Assembly: GCF_000972865.1 (NCBI RefSeq)
Contig: NZ_CP011144.1
Location: forward strand, 2,604,001-2,668,000
Direction: 5' to 3'
Length of the DNA: 64,000 nt
From: Pseudoxanthomonas suwonensis
GTDB lineage: Bacteria > Pseudomonadota > Gammaproteobacteria > Xanthomonadales > Xanthomonadaceae
The notes under the pieces were generated by a model. It saw nothing but the letters and a program-made list of their open reading frames with translations. It did no database searches and was not told the DNA's origin. Below, piece by piece: positions 49,997-58,318 of this stretch. Positions within the stretch are counted from its first letter, which is position 1. Each line of letters starts with the position of its first letter. The position numbers and the translations under genes are program-made.

Positions 49997-50078
49997 AGAC
50001 ATACGCCGGCGTGTGTTCTGCCCCCCTCCCTTTCGCCGCAGGTTGATGGGGAGGGTCGGGGAGGGGGGCTCTTGCTCT

Positions 50079-50172
50079 TGTAGGAGCGGGCATGACCGCG
50101 ACACGACGCCCTCGGCCCAGGCGACGCCGTCATGGTCCCGACGCCCGTGTCGAGGTCATGCCCGCTCCTACA
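50079..50172. repeat. TGTAGGAGC palindromic repeat, GGGCATGACCGCGAC variant
   Basis: Arms TGTAGGAGCGGGCATGACCG and the complementary right end; ends 29 bp before the dinB start codon, between the divergent genes fabA and dinB. A stretch CCCCCCTCCCTTTCGCCGCA at 50021 with GGGGAGGGTCGGGGAGGGG after it forms an additional G/C-rich hairpin. Confidence 0.85.
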
Positions 50173-50201
50173 CAGAAGCGCCGGCGTCACAATAGGCGGG
50201 C

Positions 50202-51293
50202 ATGAATCCCGAAGCCGCGCCCGCGCCGCGCAAGATCATCCACGTCGACATGGACGCGTTCTACGCCTCGGTGGAGCAGCGCGACGATCCGTCGCTGCGC
50301 GGCCGGCCGGTGGTGGTCGCCTGGCGCGGAGCGCGTTCGGTGGTGTGCGCCGCGTCGTACGAGGCGAGGAAGTTCGGCGTGCGCTCGGCGATGCCGGCGC
50401 TGCGCGCCGAGCGGCTGTGCCCCGACGCGGTGTTCGTGCCGCCGGATTTCGTCCGCTACAAGGCGGCCTCGCGCCAGGTCCGCCAGATCATGCTGGCGCA
50501 TACCGACCTGGTCGAGCCGCTGTCGCTGGACGAAGCCTACCTCGACGTCACCGAACCGAAGTCCGGCCTGCCCAGCGCTACCGCGGTGGCCGAGGCGGTC
50601 CGCGCGCGGATCCGCGAGGAGACCTCGCTCACCGCCTCGGCCGGCGTGGCGCCCAACAAGTTCCTGGCCAAGATCGCCTCGGACTGGCGCAAGCCCGACG
50701 GCCTGTTCGTGATCCGCCCGCACCAGGTCGAGGCGTTCCTGACCCCGCTGCCGGTCGGCCGCATTCCCGGGGTGGGCAAGGTGATGCAGGGCAAGCTGGA
50801 GGCGCTGGGCATCGCCACCGTCGGCGACCTGCGGCAACGACCGCTGGAGGAGCTGCAGCAGCGTTTCGGCAGTTTCGGCGCGTCCCTGTACCGGCGCGCG
50901 CGCGGCATCGACGAGCGGCCGGTCGAGCCGGACCAGCCGGTGCAGTCGGTATCCTCGGAAGACACCTTCGCCGAGGACCTGCCGCTGGAGGCGCTGGAAC
51001 CGGCGATCCGGGACCTGGCCGCCAAGACCTGGCAGGCCGCCGGGAAGACGGAGCGGGTGGGTCGCACCGTGGTGCTCAAGCTGAAGACCGCGCAGTTCCG
51101 CATCCTGACCCGCAGCCACACGCCGGATGCAGCGCCGGACTCGGCCGAGGCACTGGCCGCGATCGCGGTCGCGCTGCGCGAGCGGGTGGCGATGCCGGCC
51201 TCCACCCGCTACCGCCTGGTAGGCGTGGGCCTGTCGGGATTCCGCGATCCGGAGGAGACGGCGTCGCAGGCGGACCTGTTCGCCACCCGGTAG
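50202..51293 (+). CDS. dinB: DNA polymerase IV
   Basis: Y-family translesion polymerase. The 363-aa protein has IIHVDMDAFYASVEQRDDP (first metal-binding Asp), the YEARKFGVRSAMPA finger segment, and SLDEAYLDVTE (catalytic Asp-Glu near 108), then the helix-hairpin-helix thumb (PGVGKVMQGKLEALGIATVG) and a little-finger domain (TVVLKLKTAQFRILTRS). It ends QADLF, a beta-clamp-binding motif, followed by two or three residues. Length is normal. No LexA box was looked for successfully in the short upstream gap, which is mostly a repeat. Confidence 0.96.
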   Translation: MNPEAAPAPRKIIHVDMDAFYASVEQRDDPSLRGRPVVVAWRGARSVVCAASYEARKFGVRSAMPALRAERLCPDAVFVPPDFVRYKAASRQVRQIMLAHTDLVEPLSLDEAYLDVTEPKSGLPSATAVAEAVRARIREETSLTASAGVAPNKFLAKIASDWRKPDGLFVIRPHQVEAFLTPLPVGRIPGVGKVMQGKLEALGIATVGDLRQRPLEELQQRFGSFGASLYRRARGIDERPVEPDQPVQSVSSEDTFAEDLPLEALEPAIRDLAAKTWQAAGKTERVGRTVVLKLKTAQFRILTRSHTPDAAPDSAEALAAIAVALRERVAMPASTRYRLVGVGLSGFRDPEETASQADLFATR

Positions 51294-51312
51294 GAATCCA
51301 TTCGCAGGCAGG

Positions 51313-51724
51313 CGTCGGAACCCGAAGGCGTCGCTTGTGCGGTCGCGTCGCGTCGCGGGCAAGCCCGGCTCCTACACCAGCCGCGGTGCGGCCGCTCTTC
51401 TGTAGGAGCTGACTTCAGTCGACGACACGGGCGTCGGAACCACGAGGGCGTTGCCTGCGCCGAGGGCGTCGCGTCGCCGGCTGAACCCGGCTCCTACACA
51501 GCCGCGGCGCGGCCGCTCTTCTGTAGGAGCTGACTTCAGTCGGCGACACGGGCGTCGGAACCACGAGGGCGTTGCCTGTGCCGAGGGCGTCGCGTCGCCG
51601 GCTGAACCCGGCTCCTACAACAGCCGTGGCGCGGCCGCTCTCTGTAGGAGCTGACTTCAGTCGGCGACACGGGCGTCGGAACCATGAGGGCGTCACCTGT
51701 GCCGACGGCGTCGCCGCCAGCTAC
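51313..51724. repeat. Cluster of four TGTAGGAGC palindromic repeats
   Basis: A partial unit (about 51313-51376) and units at 51401-51497, 51522-51619 and 51643-51724 lie in a row, joined by near-identical CAGCCGCGGCGCGGCCGCTC spacers, so the cluster has grown by tandem duplication. The last unit is cut short and its CTACAG end forms the stop codon of the DUF2218 gene on the other strand. Confidence 0.85.
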
Positions 51725-52005
51725 AGCCACTGGAACACCAGCGTCTCGTCGCGGGCGAAGCGCTGCAGGTGCGATTCGATCACCCCGCGCAACGTGGCCA
51801 GGCCGCCGCCATCGTCGTGCACCACGCGAATCCGCAGGGCGTCGTGCTCCACCTCGAAGTCCGCACCGGCAGCCTCGGCAAAAGGGATGTGGGCATGGGT
51901 CTCGCTGTCGCGCCGGATCTCGAACTTGTGGCGCCAGTGGTTGCAGAGGGTCCGCAGCAGGCGTGGCGCGTCGTGGGACGCCACCCGGGCTTGGCTGATG
52001 GGCAT
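51721..52005 (-). CDS. DUF2218-domain protein
   Basis: A 94-aa protein: MPISQARVASHDAPRLLRTL, CNHWRHKFEI, FEVEHDALRIRVVHDDGGGL and HLQRFARDETLVFQWL. This is the compact alpha/beta DUF2218 layout with the conserved CxHWxHKF motif, seen in small proteins often near iron-uptake regulators or TonB receptors. btuB lies next upstream on the same strand. Function unknown. ATG 52005 gives the typical start; a longer frame exists without support. Its TAG stop lies inside a palindromic repeat. Confidence 0.85.
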   Translation of the reverse strand: MPISQARVASHDAPRLLRTLCNHWRHKFEIRRDSETHAHIPFAEAAGADFEVEHDALRIRVVHDDGGGLATLRGVIESHLQRFARDETLVFQWL

Positions 52006-52154
52006 CGGCGTATCCGTGGGGAAGGAAACGGACCCGAGTCTAGGCCGCGCGCGCGACCCGGCCGGCACCGCCGGCGGAATGCTGCATCCCGCGCGGGCGG
52101 GCCCGCCCGTTGCCCGGCATCGACAGGGGATGCCGGGCAACGGGCCGAGCGCAC

Positions 52155-53996
52155 TCAGCGCCTGGGCTGCCAGCGCAGGTTCAGGCCGTACTCGCGGCCG
52201 GGCTGGTTGTACCAGTCCACCAGTTGGTAGTCGCGGTCGAACAGGTTGGTCACCCGCGCCTGCACGGTCCAGTCGGGATGGAGTGCGTATTCCACGCGCA
52301 GGTCCAGGGTCGCATAGCCGCCGACGCGCACCAGGTTGGCGGCATCGTCGAACCGGCTGCCGGCGGCATTGACCGTGGCGCCGAACGCGAACGCGCCAAA
52401 GCCGCGGTCCAGGTCGATGCGGCCGGTGTCGCGCGCACGCCGCGGCAGCAGGTTGCCGCGGTTGGCGCCCTCGGAACGGTTGCGCGGATCGACGTGGCTG
52501 TACTGCGCCGCCAGGTCCCAGCCGGCGAAGGCGGTGGCCACGGTCAGTTCGCCGCCGCGCAGGCGCGCGCGGTCGACGTTGCCCGGCAGCCAGGTCGTGG
52601 AGTCGAAACTGATCAGGTCGTCGACCCGGTTCTCGAACACGTCCAGCGTCCAGCGCCAGCCGTCGCCCTCGCCGGCCAGGCCGAGGTTGAGGTTCTCCGA
52701 CTCCTCCGGGCGCAGGTCCGGGTTGCCGAAGAACGGGTAGTACAGGTCGTTGAAGCTCGGCGCGCGGAAGCCGGTGGAGTAGCGCGCCGACAGCCGCAGC
52801 CCGCCGTCGAAGTGCCAGCCCCAGCCGAGGTTGCCGGTGGTGTGGCTGCCGAACTGCTCGTTGTCGTCGTTGCGCAGGCCGGCCTGCAGCTGCTGGGCGC
52901 CGAAGCGGCCCTGGTACTCGGCGAACACGCCGGTGTTCTCGCGGCTGTCGACGTCATAGGCGGTGGTGCCGGTGATGTGGTCATCCAGCCAGTCCAGGCC
53001 GGCAGTGAGCCGGTGGCCCTCGCGCAGGACGAAGTCGCCCTGCAGCGTGGCCTGGTCGCGGCGTGTCGCCAGGCCGCCGACGAAGCCACTGGCGCCGTAG
53101 TCGTCGGACTCGTCGTAGCTGCGGCCGACGGTGGCCAGCAGCGCGGTGCGCGCCGATGGCGCGAAGCGCAGCTTGCCGGAGAACACCTGCTGCACCGTCT
53201 CCGAGTAGTTGGCCCAGCTGCCGTCGTAGTGGTTGTAGCCCTCGGCGCGCAGCGCGCTGCCTTCCAGGGTCCAGGCTTCGGCCAGCCGGGTGCCGGCGCG
53301 CAGGTTGGCCGAGCGGTTGCGGTAGCCGTCGCGGTCGGGTTCGTCGGCGAAGCAGCCCGCGCCCCAGCCCTCGGCGGTGCCGTCGCAGGCATTGATGCCG
53401 TCGGTGCGTAGGAACGCCACGTCGGCGCCGAACCAGCCGCGCTCGCCGCCGCTGCCGATGCCCGCGCTGGCCTCGCGCAGGCGGTTGCTGCCGATCCCGA
53501 CCATCGCCCGCGGCTGCAGGCCGCCGCGGTCGCGGCGGGTGAAGATCTGGATCACGCCGCCGATCGCGTCGGCGCCGTACAGGCTCGAATGCGGGCCGCG
53601 CACGATCTCGATCCGCTCGATCTGCTCGACCGGCAGGTCCTGCAGCGCCGGCAGGCCGGCGGTGGCCGAGCCGATGCGGACGCCGTCGATCAGCACCAGC
53701 AGCTGGTTGGAGCCGGCGCCGCGCAGGAACAGCGAGGTCTGCTTGCCCAGGCCGCCGGTGTTGGTCAGGTTGATGCCGGCGCGGCCGGCGAGCAGCTGCT
53801 GCAGCGAGGTGGCCTGGCTGCGCTCGATCTCGGCGCGGCCGATGACCTGCGCCGGCGACAGGCTGTCGCGCAGCGCGATCTGGGTGCGGGTCGCGGTGAC
53901 CAGCACCTCGTCCAGGTCGGTGGCTTCGTCGGCGAAGGCGGCGGAAGGCAGCGCCAGCGCCAGGGCGACGGCGGCGGTCAGCGGGCGGAACGTCAT
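52155..53996 (-). CDS. btuB: TonB-dependent vitamin B12 receptor
   Basis: Outer-membrane receptor that imports cobalamin with TonB energy. The 613-aa precursor has a signal peptide (MTFRPLTAAVALALALPSAA), a TonB-box-like DLDEVLVTATR, a plug domain (QSLLAGRAG-like region, LVLIDGVRIGSATAG, RIEIVRGPHSSLYGADAIGG) and a 22-strand barrel ending GREYGLNLRWQPRR. Plug segment VRGPHSSLYGADAIGGVIQI is a BtuB hallmark. A cobalamin riboswitch upstream on the same strand confirms the substrate. Length matches E. coli BtuB (614). No btuCDF genes in the window. Confidence 0.95.
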   Translation of the reverse strand: MTFRPLTAAVALALALPSAAFADEATDLDEVLVTATRTQIALRDSLSPAQVIGRAEIERSQATSLQQLLAGRAGINLTNTGGLGKQTSLFLRGAGSNQLLVLIDGVRIGSATAGLPALQDLPVEQIERIEIVRGPHSSLYGADAIGGVIQIFTRRDRGGLQPRAMVGIGSNRLREASAGIGSGGERGWFGADVAFLRTDGINACDGTAEGWGAGCFADEPDRDGYRNRSANLRAGTRLAEAWTLEGSALRAEGYNHYDGSWANYSETVQQVFSGKLRFAPSARTALLATVGRSYDESDDYGASGFVGGLATRRDQATLQGDFVLREGHRLTAGLDWLDDHITGTTAYDVDSRENTGVFAEYQGRFGAQQLQAGLRNDDNEQFGSHTTGNLGWGWHFDGGLRLSARYSTGFRAPSFNDLYYPFFGNPDLRPEESENLNLGLAGEGDGWRWTLDVFENRVDDLISFDSTTWLPGNVDRARLRGGELTVATAFAGWDLAAQYSHVDPRNRSEGANRGNLLPRRARDTGRIDLDRGFGAFAFGATVNAAGSRFDDAANLVRVGGYATLDLRVEYALHPDWTVQARVTNLFDRDYQLVDWYNQPGREYGLNLRWQPRR

Positions 53997-54135
53997 CGGG
54001 CAACTCCATGCATGCGTGCGTGGCGCCGCACCCGGCGCCAGTTCGGGGAGTCGCGAAGGGGAAGGACGGGAGCGGACAGGCGCGATGCGGCGCCGGCACG
54101 CCGCGACGCCCTCCGCATCGCAACCTGGGTTCCGC

Positions 54136-54335
54136 AAGGCCGGTCTCCGGGCTGGCGATCGGGAACCCGGCCATGGCGGCGTGGATTCCAGCGGCGACGC
54201 CTTCCCGTGCGCAGCACAGTGGCGGATGTCGCGGCGTTGCGGTCGCTTACCGTTGCGGGGGCAGCGCCGGCCTTGTCCTGTCGGACGCACCGGCTTCCCG
54301 TTTCAACCCGGGCGGCGGATGCCGTCCGGGTCACC
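54136..54335 (-). ncRNA. Cobalamin (AdoCbl) riboswitch
   Basis: On the minus strand the region reads GGTGACCCGGACGGCATCC, AAACGGGAAGCCGGTG, GACAGGACAAGGCCGGCGC, then the B12 box GCTGCCCCCGCAACGGTAA, CCACTGTGCTGCGCACGGG and, at the end, GCCCGGAGACCGGCC. This is the ordered core of the cobalamin riboswitch. It ends about 140 bp before btuB. High cobalamin should lower btuB expression, as in other gammaproteobacteria. Confidence 0.92.
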
Positions 54336-54504
54336 TTGCAGTGGCGCGATTGTATGCGATCGGATACGCCCGGCGGTGGCTGGCTTCCATGCCGGAGTCC
54401 GCCTGGCGCCGGGATGGCGGAGTGTCCGGACGTGCCGGCGCGGACAGGAAGGGGGCGGCGGCGCACGGATTCGGTCGCCTCTGTGGCTTCTTCGTGTGGC
54501 GTCC

Positions 54505-54603
54505 TTGCAGGAGCCGGGTTCAGCCGGCGACACGGGCGTCGGAACCATGAGGAAGTCGCCTGTGTCGACGTCGTCGTGTCGCCGGCTGAAGCCAGCTCCT
54601 ACA
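54505..54603. repeat. TGTAGGAGC-family palindromic repeat (TGCAGGAGC variant)
   Basis: Left end TTGCAGGAGCCGGGTTCAGC and right end GTCGCCGGCTGAAGCCAGCT followed by CCTACA; one base differs from the usual TGTAGGAGC start. It lies between the btuB riboswitch and the tfoX-like gene. Confidence 0.8.
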
Positions 54604-54732
54604 ACAGCCGGCGTGCAGCACTTCACGGCGGCAAATCTCTCGCGGGCGACCTGGGCGTCGAACGGCGATATCGCCGGATGTGCATGGCACCCGCAGGCCA
54701 GGCTCCTGCCCGGAGGCTCCCGGGCGGGCAGA

Positions 54733-55119
54733 TCAGGTGAAGCGGTTGCCGCCCTCGTCCTCGCCGGCGGGCGACTCGGGGTCGGCGGACTCCTGCTTCC
54801 CGTCGTCGCCATAGAACGCGGTGGTCACCGGCCCGCTCACCGGCCGGCCGCGCGGCGGCGGCAGCGCGGCGCTGGCGGTTTCCAGTTCGGCCAGCAGCTG
54901 CTGGCGGCGCGGCTCTGGCACGTCGTGCCAGTGGCAGTCCAGCAGCGCGCCTTCCAGCGCGTAGAGCAGGTTGAGGCTGGGCTTGAAGCCGGCGCGCTTG
55001 ACCTTCAGGAACGCCTGCACCGCACCCACCGCGACCAGGTCCTCGGCGCTGCGCAGGCCGACCTGGCGCAGCCAGGCCGCGCTCTTGGGACCGATGTTGC
55101 GCAGCTGGGTGGTGCTCAA
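54733..55119 (-). CDS. TfoX C-terminal-domain protein
   Basis: A 128-aa protein beginning LSTTQLRNIGPKSAAWLRQV with a helix-hairpin-helix-like NIGPKSAAWL motif, then GAVQAFLKVKRAGFKPSLNL and LYALEGALLDCHWHDVP: the TfoX C-terminal domain of competence regulators (Sxy/TfoX), without the N-terminal half. The last 50 residues are Pro/Glu/Asp-rich. TTG 55119 is the start, overlapping the stop of the upstream fRMsr gene in TTGA, so translation is coupled. Whether it acts in competence is not known; the domain alone is common in xanthomonads. Confidence 0.85.
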   Translation of the reverse strand: MSTTQLRNIGPKSAAWLRQVGLRSAEDLVAVGAVQAFLKVKRAGFKPSLNLLYALEGALLDCHWHDVPEPRRQQLLAELETASAALPPPRGRPVSGPVTTAFYGDDGKQESADPESPAGEDEGGNRFT

Positions 55120-55601
55120 CGCAGCGACTCGACGAAGGCCGCGGCGATCGCTTCCAGGCCGCGCTGGTCGTCGGCGTCGAAGCGGTCCGGCAGCGGACTG
55201 TCCAGGTCGAACACGCCGACCAGTCCGTCGTCGCGCACCAGCGGCACCACCAGCTCCGAACGCGAGGCTGCGTCGCAGGCGATGTGGCCGGGGAAGGCGT
55301 GCACGTCGGCCACGCGCTGGGTCTGGCGGCTGCGCGCGGCCGCGCCGCACACGCCCTTGTCCAGCGGGATGCGCACGCAGGCCGGCAGGCCCTGGAACGG
55401 GCCGACCACCAGTTCGGTGCCGTCGTAGAAGTAGAAGCCGACCCAGTTGAGCTCCGGCAGTGCGTGGTAGACCAGCGCCGACAGGTTGGCGGCGTTGGCG
55501 ATGCGGTCGTGCTCGCCGGCGAGCAGTGCGCGCGCCTGCGCCAGCAGCTGCGCGTACTGGTCGGGCTTGCTGCCGGTCAGGGGGATGGCGGAAAAGGACA
55601 T
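55116..55601 (-). CDS. msrC: Free methionine-(R)-sulfoxide reductase (GAF domain)
   Basis: Reduces free L-methionine-(R)-sulfoxide. The 161-aa protein is one GAF domain: NWVGFYFYDGTELVVGPFQG, PACVRIPLDKGVCGAAA and HIACDAASRSELVVPLVRDD hold the three cysteines (ACV, VCG, ACD) of the fRMsr redox site. VGVFDLDSPLPDRF closes the fold. It is the upstream partner of the tfoX-like gene (TTGA overlap). ATG 55601. Cytoplasmic antioxidant enzyme. Confidence 0.92.
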   Translation of the reverse strand: MSFSAIPLTGSKPDQYAQLLAQARALLAGEHDRIANAANLSALVYHALPELNWVGFYFYDGTELVVGPFQGLPACVRIPLDKGVCGAAARSRQTQRVADVHAFPGHIACDAASRSELVVPLVRDDGLVGVFDLDSPLPDRFDADDQRGLEAIAAAFVESLR

Positions 55602-55713
55602 GGCGCCGATTCTACCCCCATCGTCGCGGGCGCCCGCCCAACCGCCGGCCGGACCGCGTCGCCGCAGCCTCCGGCGGGTCTTATCATCGGCGCCAGGGCA
55701 GAGGAGACGGGCA

Positions 55714-56451
55714 ATGGACGAGGATTCCGCGCGGCGGCAGGGTTGGCGTGGCAGCGGCAGCACGCGCCTGGAGGCGCTGGTCGACGCCGCCTTCGCCTTT
55801 GCGGTGACCTTGCTGGTGATTTCCGCCGACCGTATTCCCGACAGCATGCACTCGCTGCTGCTGGCACTGAAGCAGGTACCGGCGTTCGCCGCCAGTTTCG
55901 CCCTGCTGTCGCTGTTCTGGTATGCGCACGTGCGCTGGAGCCGGCGCTACCGGATCGACAGTGTCGTGGCGACGCTGCTGAGCCTGCTGCTGGTGTTCCT
56001 GGTCCTGGTGTACGTGTTCCCGCTGCGCCTGTTGATGGGCTCGTTCTTCGCGTGGATCACCGGCGGCTGGCTGCCGATGCCGCTGACCGACGCGGTGGGC
56101 CCGCAGCAGATCGCCTTCATGTTCGTGTTCTACGGCTTCGCGTTCACCTCGATGTCGGCCTGTGTCGGCGGGCTGTACCTGCTGGCCTGGCGCCGGCGCG
56201 ACGACCTGCGGCTGTCCGCGGCCGAGGCCGGCGAGGCGGCGGGCGAGATCGCGTCCTACCTGTTCTTCTGCGTCGTCGGGCTGCTGTCCGCGCTGGTGGC
56301 CGCACTGCTGCCGGCCGATGCACGTCCTTGGCAGGCGGGGATTCCCGGCTTCCTGTATTTCCTGCTGTCGTTCACCGGGTTGGTGCATGTGCTCGGGCGC
56401 AGGCTGGGATTGCGGCGGCTCGCGGCCGTGGCGGAGCCGGCGGGTGCGTAG
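55714..56451 (+). CDS. TMEM175-like (DUF1211) membrane protein
   Basis: A 245-aa protein with six or seven predicted transmembrane helices. The first helix, RLEALVDAAFAFAVTLLVIS, is close to the RxxxFSDAVFAIAxTLLV signature of bacterial TMEM175 potassium channels, though the FSD triad is LVD here. A second pattern, FALLSLFWYAHVRWSRRYR, matches the family's W-x2-H turn. GAGGAGA lies about nine bases before ATG 55714. The altered triad leaves channel activity open. The stop overlaps the start region of bioD by eight bases, so they share a transcript. Confidence 0.8.
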   Translation: MDEDSARRQGWRGSGSTRLEALVDAAFAFAVTLLVISADRIPDSMHSLLLALKQVPAFAASFALLSLFWYAHVRWSRRYRIDSVVATLLSLLLVFLVLVYVFPLRLLMGSFFAWITGGWLPMPLTDAVGPQQIAFMFVFYGFAFTSMSACVGGLYLLAWRRRDDLRLSAAEAGEAAGEIASYLFFCVVGLLSALVAALLPADARPWQAGIPGFLYFLLSFTGLVHVLGRRLGLRRLAAVAEPAGA

Positions 56452-57109
56452 CGTGTTCGTCACCGGCACCGATACCGGTGCCGGCAAGACCCTGGCCAGC
56501 GCCGCGCTGCTGCACGCGCTGCGTGCGCGCGGCCTGCGCGCGGTGGGGATGAAGCCGGTGGCCAGCGGCTGCGAACGCACCGCGGCCGGCTGGCGCAACG
56601 CCGATGCGCTGGCGTTGCAGGCGGCCAGCGATCCGCGGCCGGACTACGCCGACCTGAATCCGTACGCGCTGCCCGAGCCGCTGGCGCCCGAACTGGCGGC
56701 ACGGGCGGCGGGCGTCGAGGTCGCGCTGGATCCGATCCTGGCGGCCTTCGCGCGCTTGCAGGCCAAGGCCGACGCGGTGGTGGTGGAGGGCGTCGGCGGC
56801 TGGGCGGCACCGCTGTCGGCCACGCTCGACCAGCGCGACCTGGTGCGCGCGCTGCGGTTGCCGGTGGTGCTGGTGGTCGGGATGCGGCTGGGCTGCCTCA
56901 ACCACGCGCGGCTGACCGCGGACGCGATCGCCGCCGACGGTTGCGGCCTGGCGGGCTGGATTGCCAGCGAGATCGACCCGGGCATGGCCTGCCGCGAGGA
57001 GAACCTGGCGTTGCTGGCCGCGCGCCTGCCGGCGCCGTGCCTGGGACGCCTGCCGCATGTCCACGAACCGGACCCGGCCGCGCTGGCGGCGCATTTCATC
57101 CTGCCTTGA
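56444..57109 (+). CDS. bioD: Dethiobiotin synthase
   Basis: Closes the ureido ring of biotin from diaminopelargonate, CO2 and ATP. The 221-aa protein begins VFVTGTDTGAGKTLASAALL (P-loop with the T-x-G-K-T pattern of BioD), followed by VGMKPVASGCERTAAGW, VVVEGVGGWAAPLS and VVGMRLGCLNHARLTADAIA, all BioD signatures. GTG 56444 is the likely start, within the end of the TMEM175-like gene; GTG 56453 is possible. Other bio genes are not adjacent. Cytoplasmic. Confidence 0.95.
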   Translation: MRSVFVTGTDTGAGKTLASAALLHALRARGLRAVGMKPVASGCERTAAGWRNADALALQAASDPRPDYADLNPYALPEPLAPELAARAAGVEVALDPILAAFARLQAKADAVVVEGVGGWAAPLSATLDQRDLVRALRLPVVLVVGMRLGCLNHARLTADAIAADGCGLAGWIASEIDPGMACREENLALLAARLPAPCLGRLPHVHEPDPAALAAHFILP

Positions 57110-57265
57110 TGGTTGCACGCGGCGGGCTTGGCGGCGACGTGATGCGTCGGCGTGGGGCCGCCAGCCTTTGAAGCAGAGGCGCCGCAGCTTCGGATGGCTC
57201 TGGGGTCATGACTTCCGTTGGCTGGCGGAAAGGCGCCGCGCCCAGGATGGTGCCGGACATCCTCC

Positions 57266-57480
57266 TGCAGGAGCCCATTCATGGGCGACACGGGCGTCGG
57301 AACCATGAGGACGTCGCCTGTGCCGACGGCGTCGGGTCGCCGGCTGAACCCGGCTCCTACAACAGCTGCGCCGCCGCTCTTCTGTAGGAGCTGACTTCAG
57401 TCGGCGACACGGGCGTCGGAATCATGAAGGCGTCGCCTGTGCCGACGGCGTCGGGTCGCCGGCTAAACCCGGCTCCTACA
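57266..57480. repeat. Two TGTAGGAGC-family palindromic repeats
   Basis: Units at 57266-57361 (TGCAGGAGCCCATTCATGGG left arm, another arm version) and 57383-57480. They occupy the first part of the 764-bp gap between bioD and the convergent phasin gene, which also contains the structured element (57558-57687) and the phasin terminator. No gene is evident in this gap. Confidence 0.85.
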
Positions 57481-57557
57481 AGAGCGCGTCGTCGGACGAC
57501 GAACGGAGCCGGGCAGGCCGTTGGCGATGACGAAGCCACGACCCCAAAGCGCCCCCG

Positions 57558-57687
57558 AAGACGTGGCAGGCCGGGTGTGTTGCGGCAGCGGCCAGGGATG
57601 GCCGCGTTGGCGAGTCGGCACAAGGATGTGCCGCCGAGACGACCGCAACACACCCGGCCTGCCGCGGCTCAGCCCGAAGCCGACCAC
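57558..57687 (-). repeat. Structured intergenic element, copy B
   Basis: Reverse-complement counterpart of 45420-45550, with about 88% identity. Stem arms on the minus strand read GGCCGGGTGTGTTGCGG and CCGCAACACACCCGGCC, where copy A has GGTATTGCGG and CCGCAATACC: several stem changes are matched on the other side. The internal GGCACA-TCCT-TGTGCC hairpin is kept. Located between bioD and the phasin terminator. Confidence 0.65.
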
Positions 57688-57749
57688 CCCCAATGCTCTG
57701 GCCGTTGCAGTTGCAGTTGCGGTGCGGTCCGTTCCCCCCCGGAGCGGCG

Positions 57750-57791
57750 AAAACAAAAAAAGGCCCGGCAGCGGGAGGGAGCTGCCGGGCC
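57750..57791 (-). terminator. Rho-independent terminator of the phasin gene
   Basis: On the minus strand GGCCCGGCAGC-TCCCTCCC-GCTGCCGGGCC is a perfect 11-bp stem with an 8-base loop, followed directly by TTTTTTTGTTTTC. It lies about 80 bp after the phasin stop codon. Textbook intrinsic terminator. Confidence 0.93.
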
Positions 57792-57873
57792 TGGGTTTGC
57801 GCGGAGGGAGGGGAGCCGCGCAAATTCGGTGAAGCGATTCGAAGCGTGGAACGGCGTGGCCGCTCCGGGTCGG

Positions 57874-58263
57874 TCAACGCTTGGCGGCCTTGGCGACCTT
57901 GGCCACGGTGGCCTGGGCCTGGTCGGTGGCAGCTTCGAACTGGCTCTTGGCCAGCTGGCCGAGCACTTCGCTGGTCTTCAGGGTCAGGCCGAACACTTCC
58001 TGGCTGGCGGCGGCGACGCGCTCGGCGTTGTCGCGGGCAACCTGCAGGCCCTTCGGCAGCAGGCTCTTGTAGGCCTCCAGGTCGCGGGCCTCGGCGAGCT
58101 CGCCCAGGTAGCTGGTGGTGGCGTCGACGTTCTTCTCGAAGGTGCGCAGCTGCACACCGAACACGGTCTCGGCGTTCTCGAGGGCCAGGCGGTTCACGCG
58201 CGCGGCGACAGCGGCGAACTGGTGGGTGTAGGCGCTGAACTGGTCGTTGAACTGGTAGGACAT
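57874..58263 (-). CDS. Phasin-family protein
   Basis: A 129-aa, almost wholly helical protein: QFNDQFSAYTHQFAAVAARV, then ALENAETVFGVQLRTFEKNV, then KSLLPKGLQVARDNAERVAA and KAAKR at the end. This is the Phasin_2 pattern (amphipathic helices, Ala/Lys-rich tail). Phasins coat polyhydroxyalkanoate granules, but no PHA synthase is in the window and many xanthomonads keep phasins without PHA, so a chaperone or membrane-associated role is possible. ATG 58263 with AGGAG. It has a palindromic operator over the -35 region and a strong terminator, so it is a single, well-regulated, probably abundant gene. Confidence 0.88.
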   Translation of the reverse strand: MSYQFNDQFSAYTHQFAAVAARVNRLALENAETVFGVQLRTFEKNVDATTSYLGELAEARDLEAYKSLLPKGLQVARDNAERVAAASQEVFGLTLKTSEVLGQLAKSQFEAATDQAQATVAKVAKAAKR

Positions 58264-58318
58264 GTCGGACTCCTGAGACGGGTTTGCCTCTATGGTGCGG
58301 TGCAGCATATCGAGGCCT

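Noticed and set aside
49934..50006. Upstream ATG 50006 for fabA
   Set aside because: The extra 24 residues do not resemble any FabA start and run through the AT-rich palindrome region.
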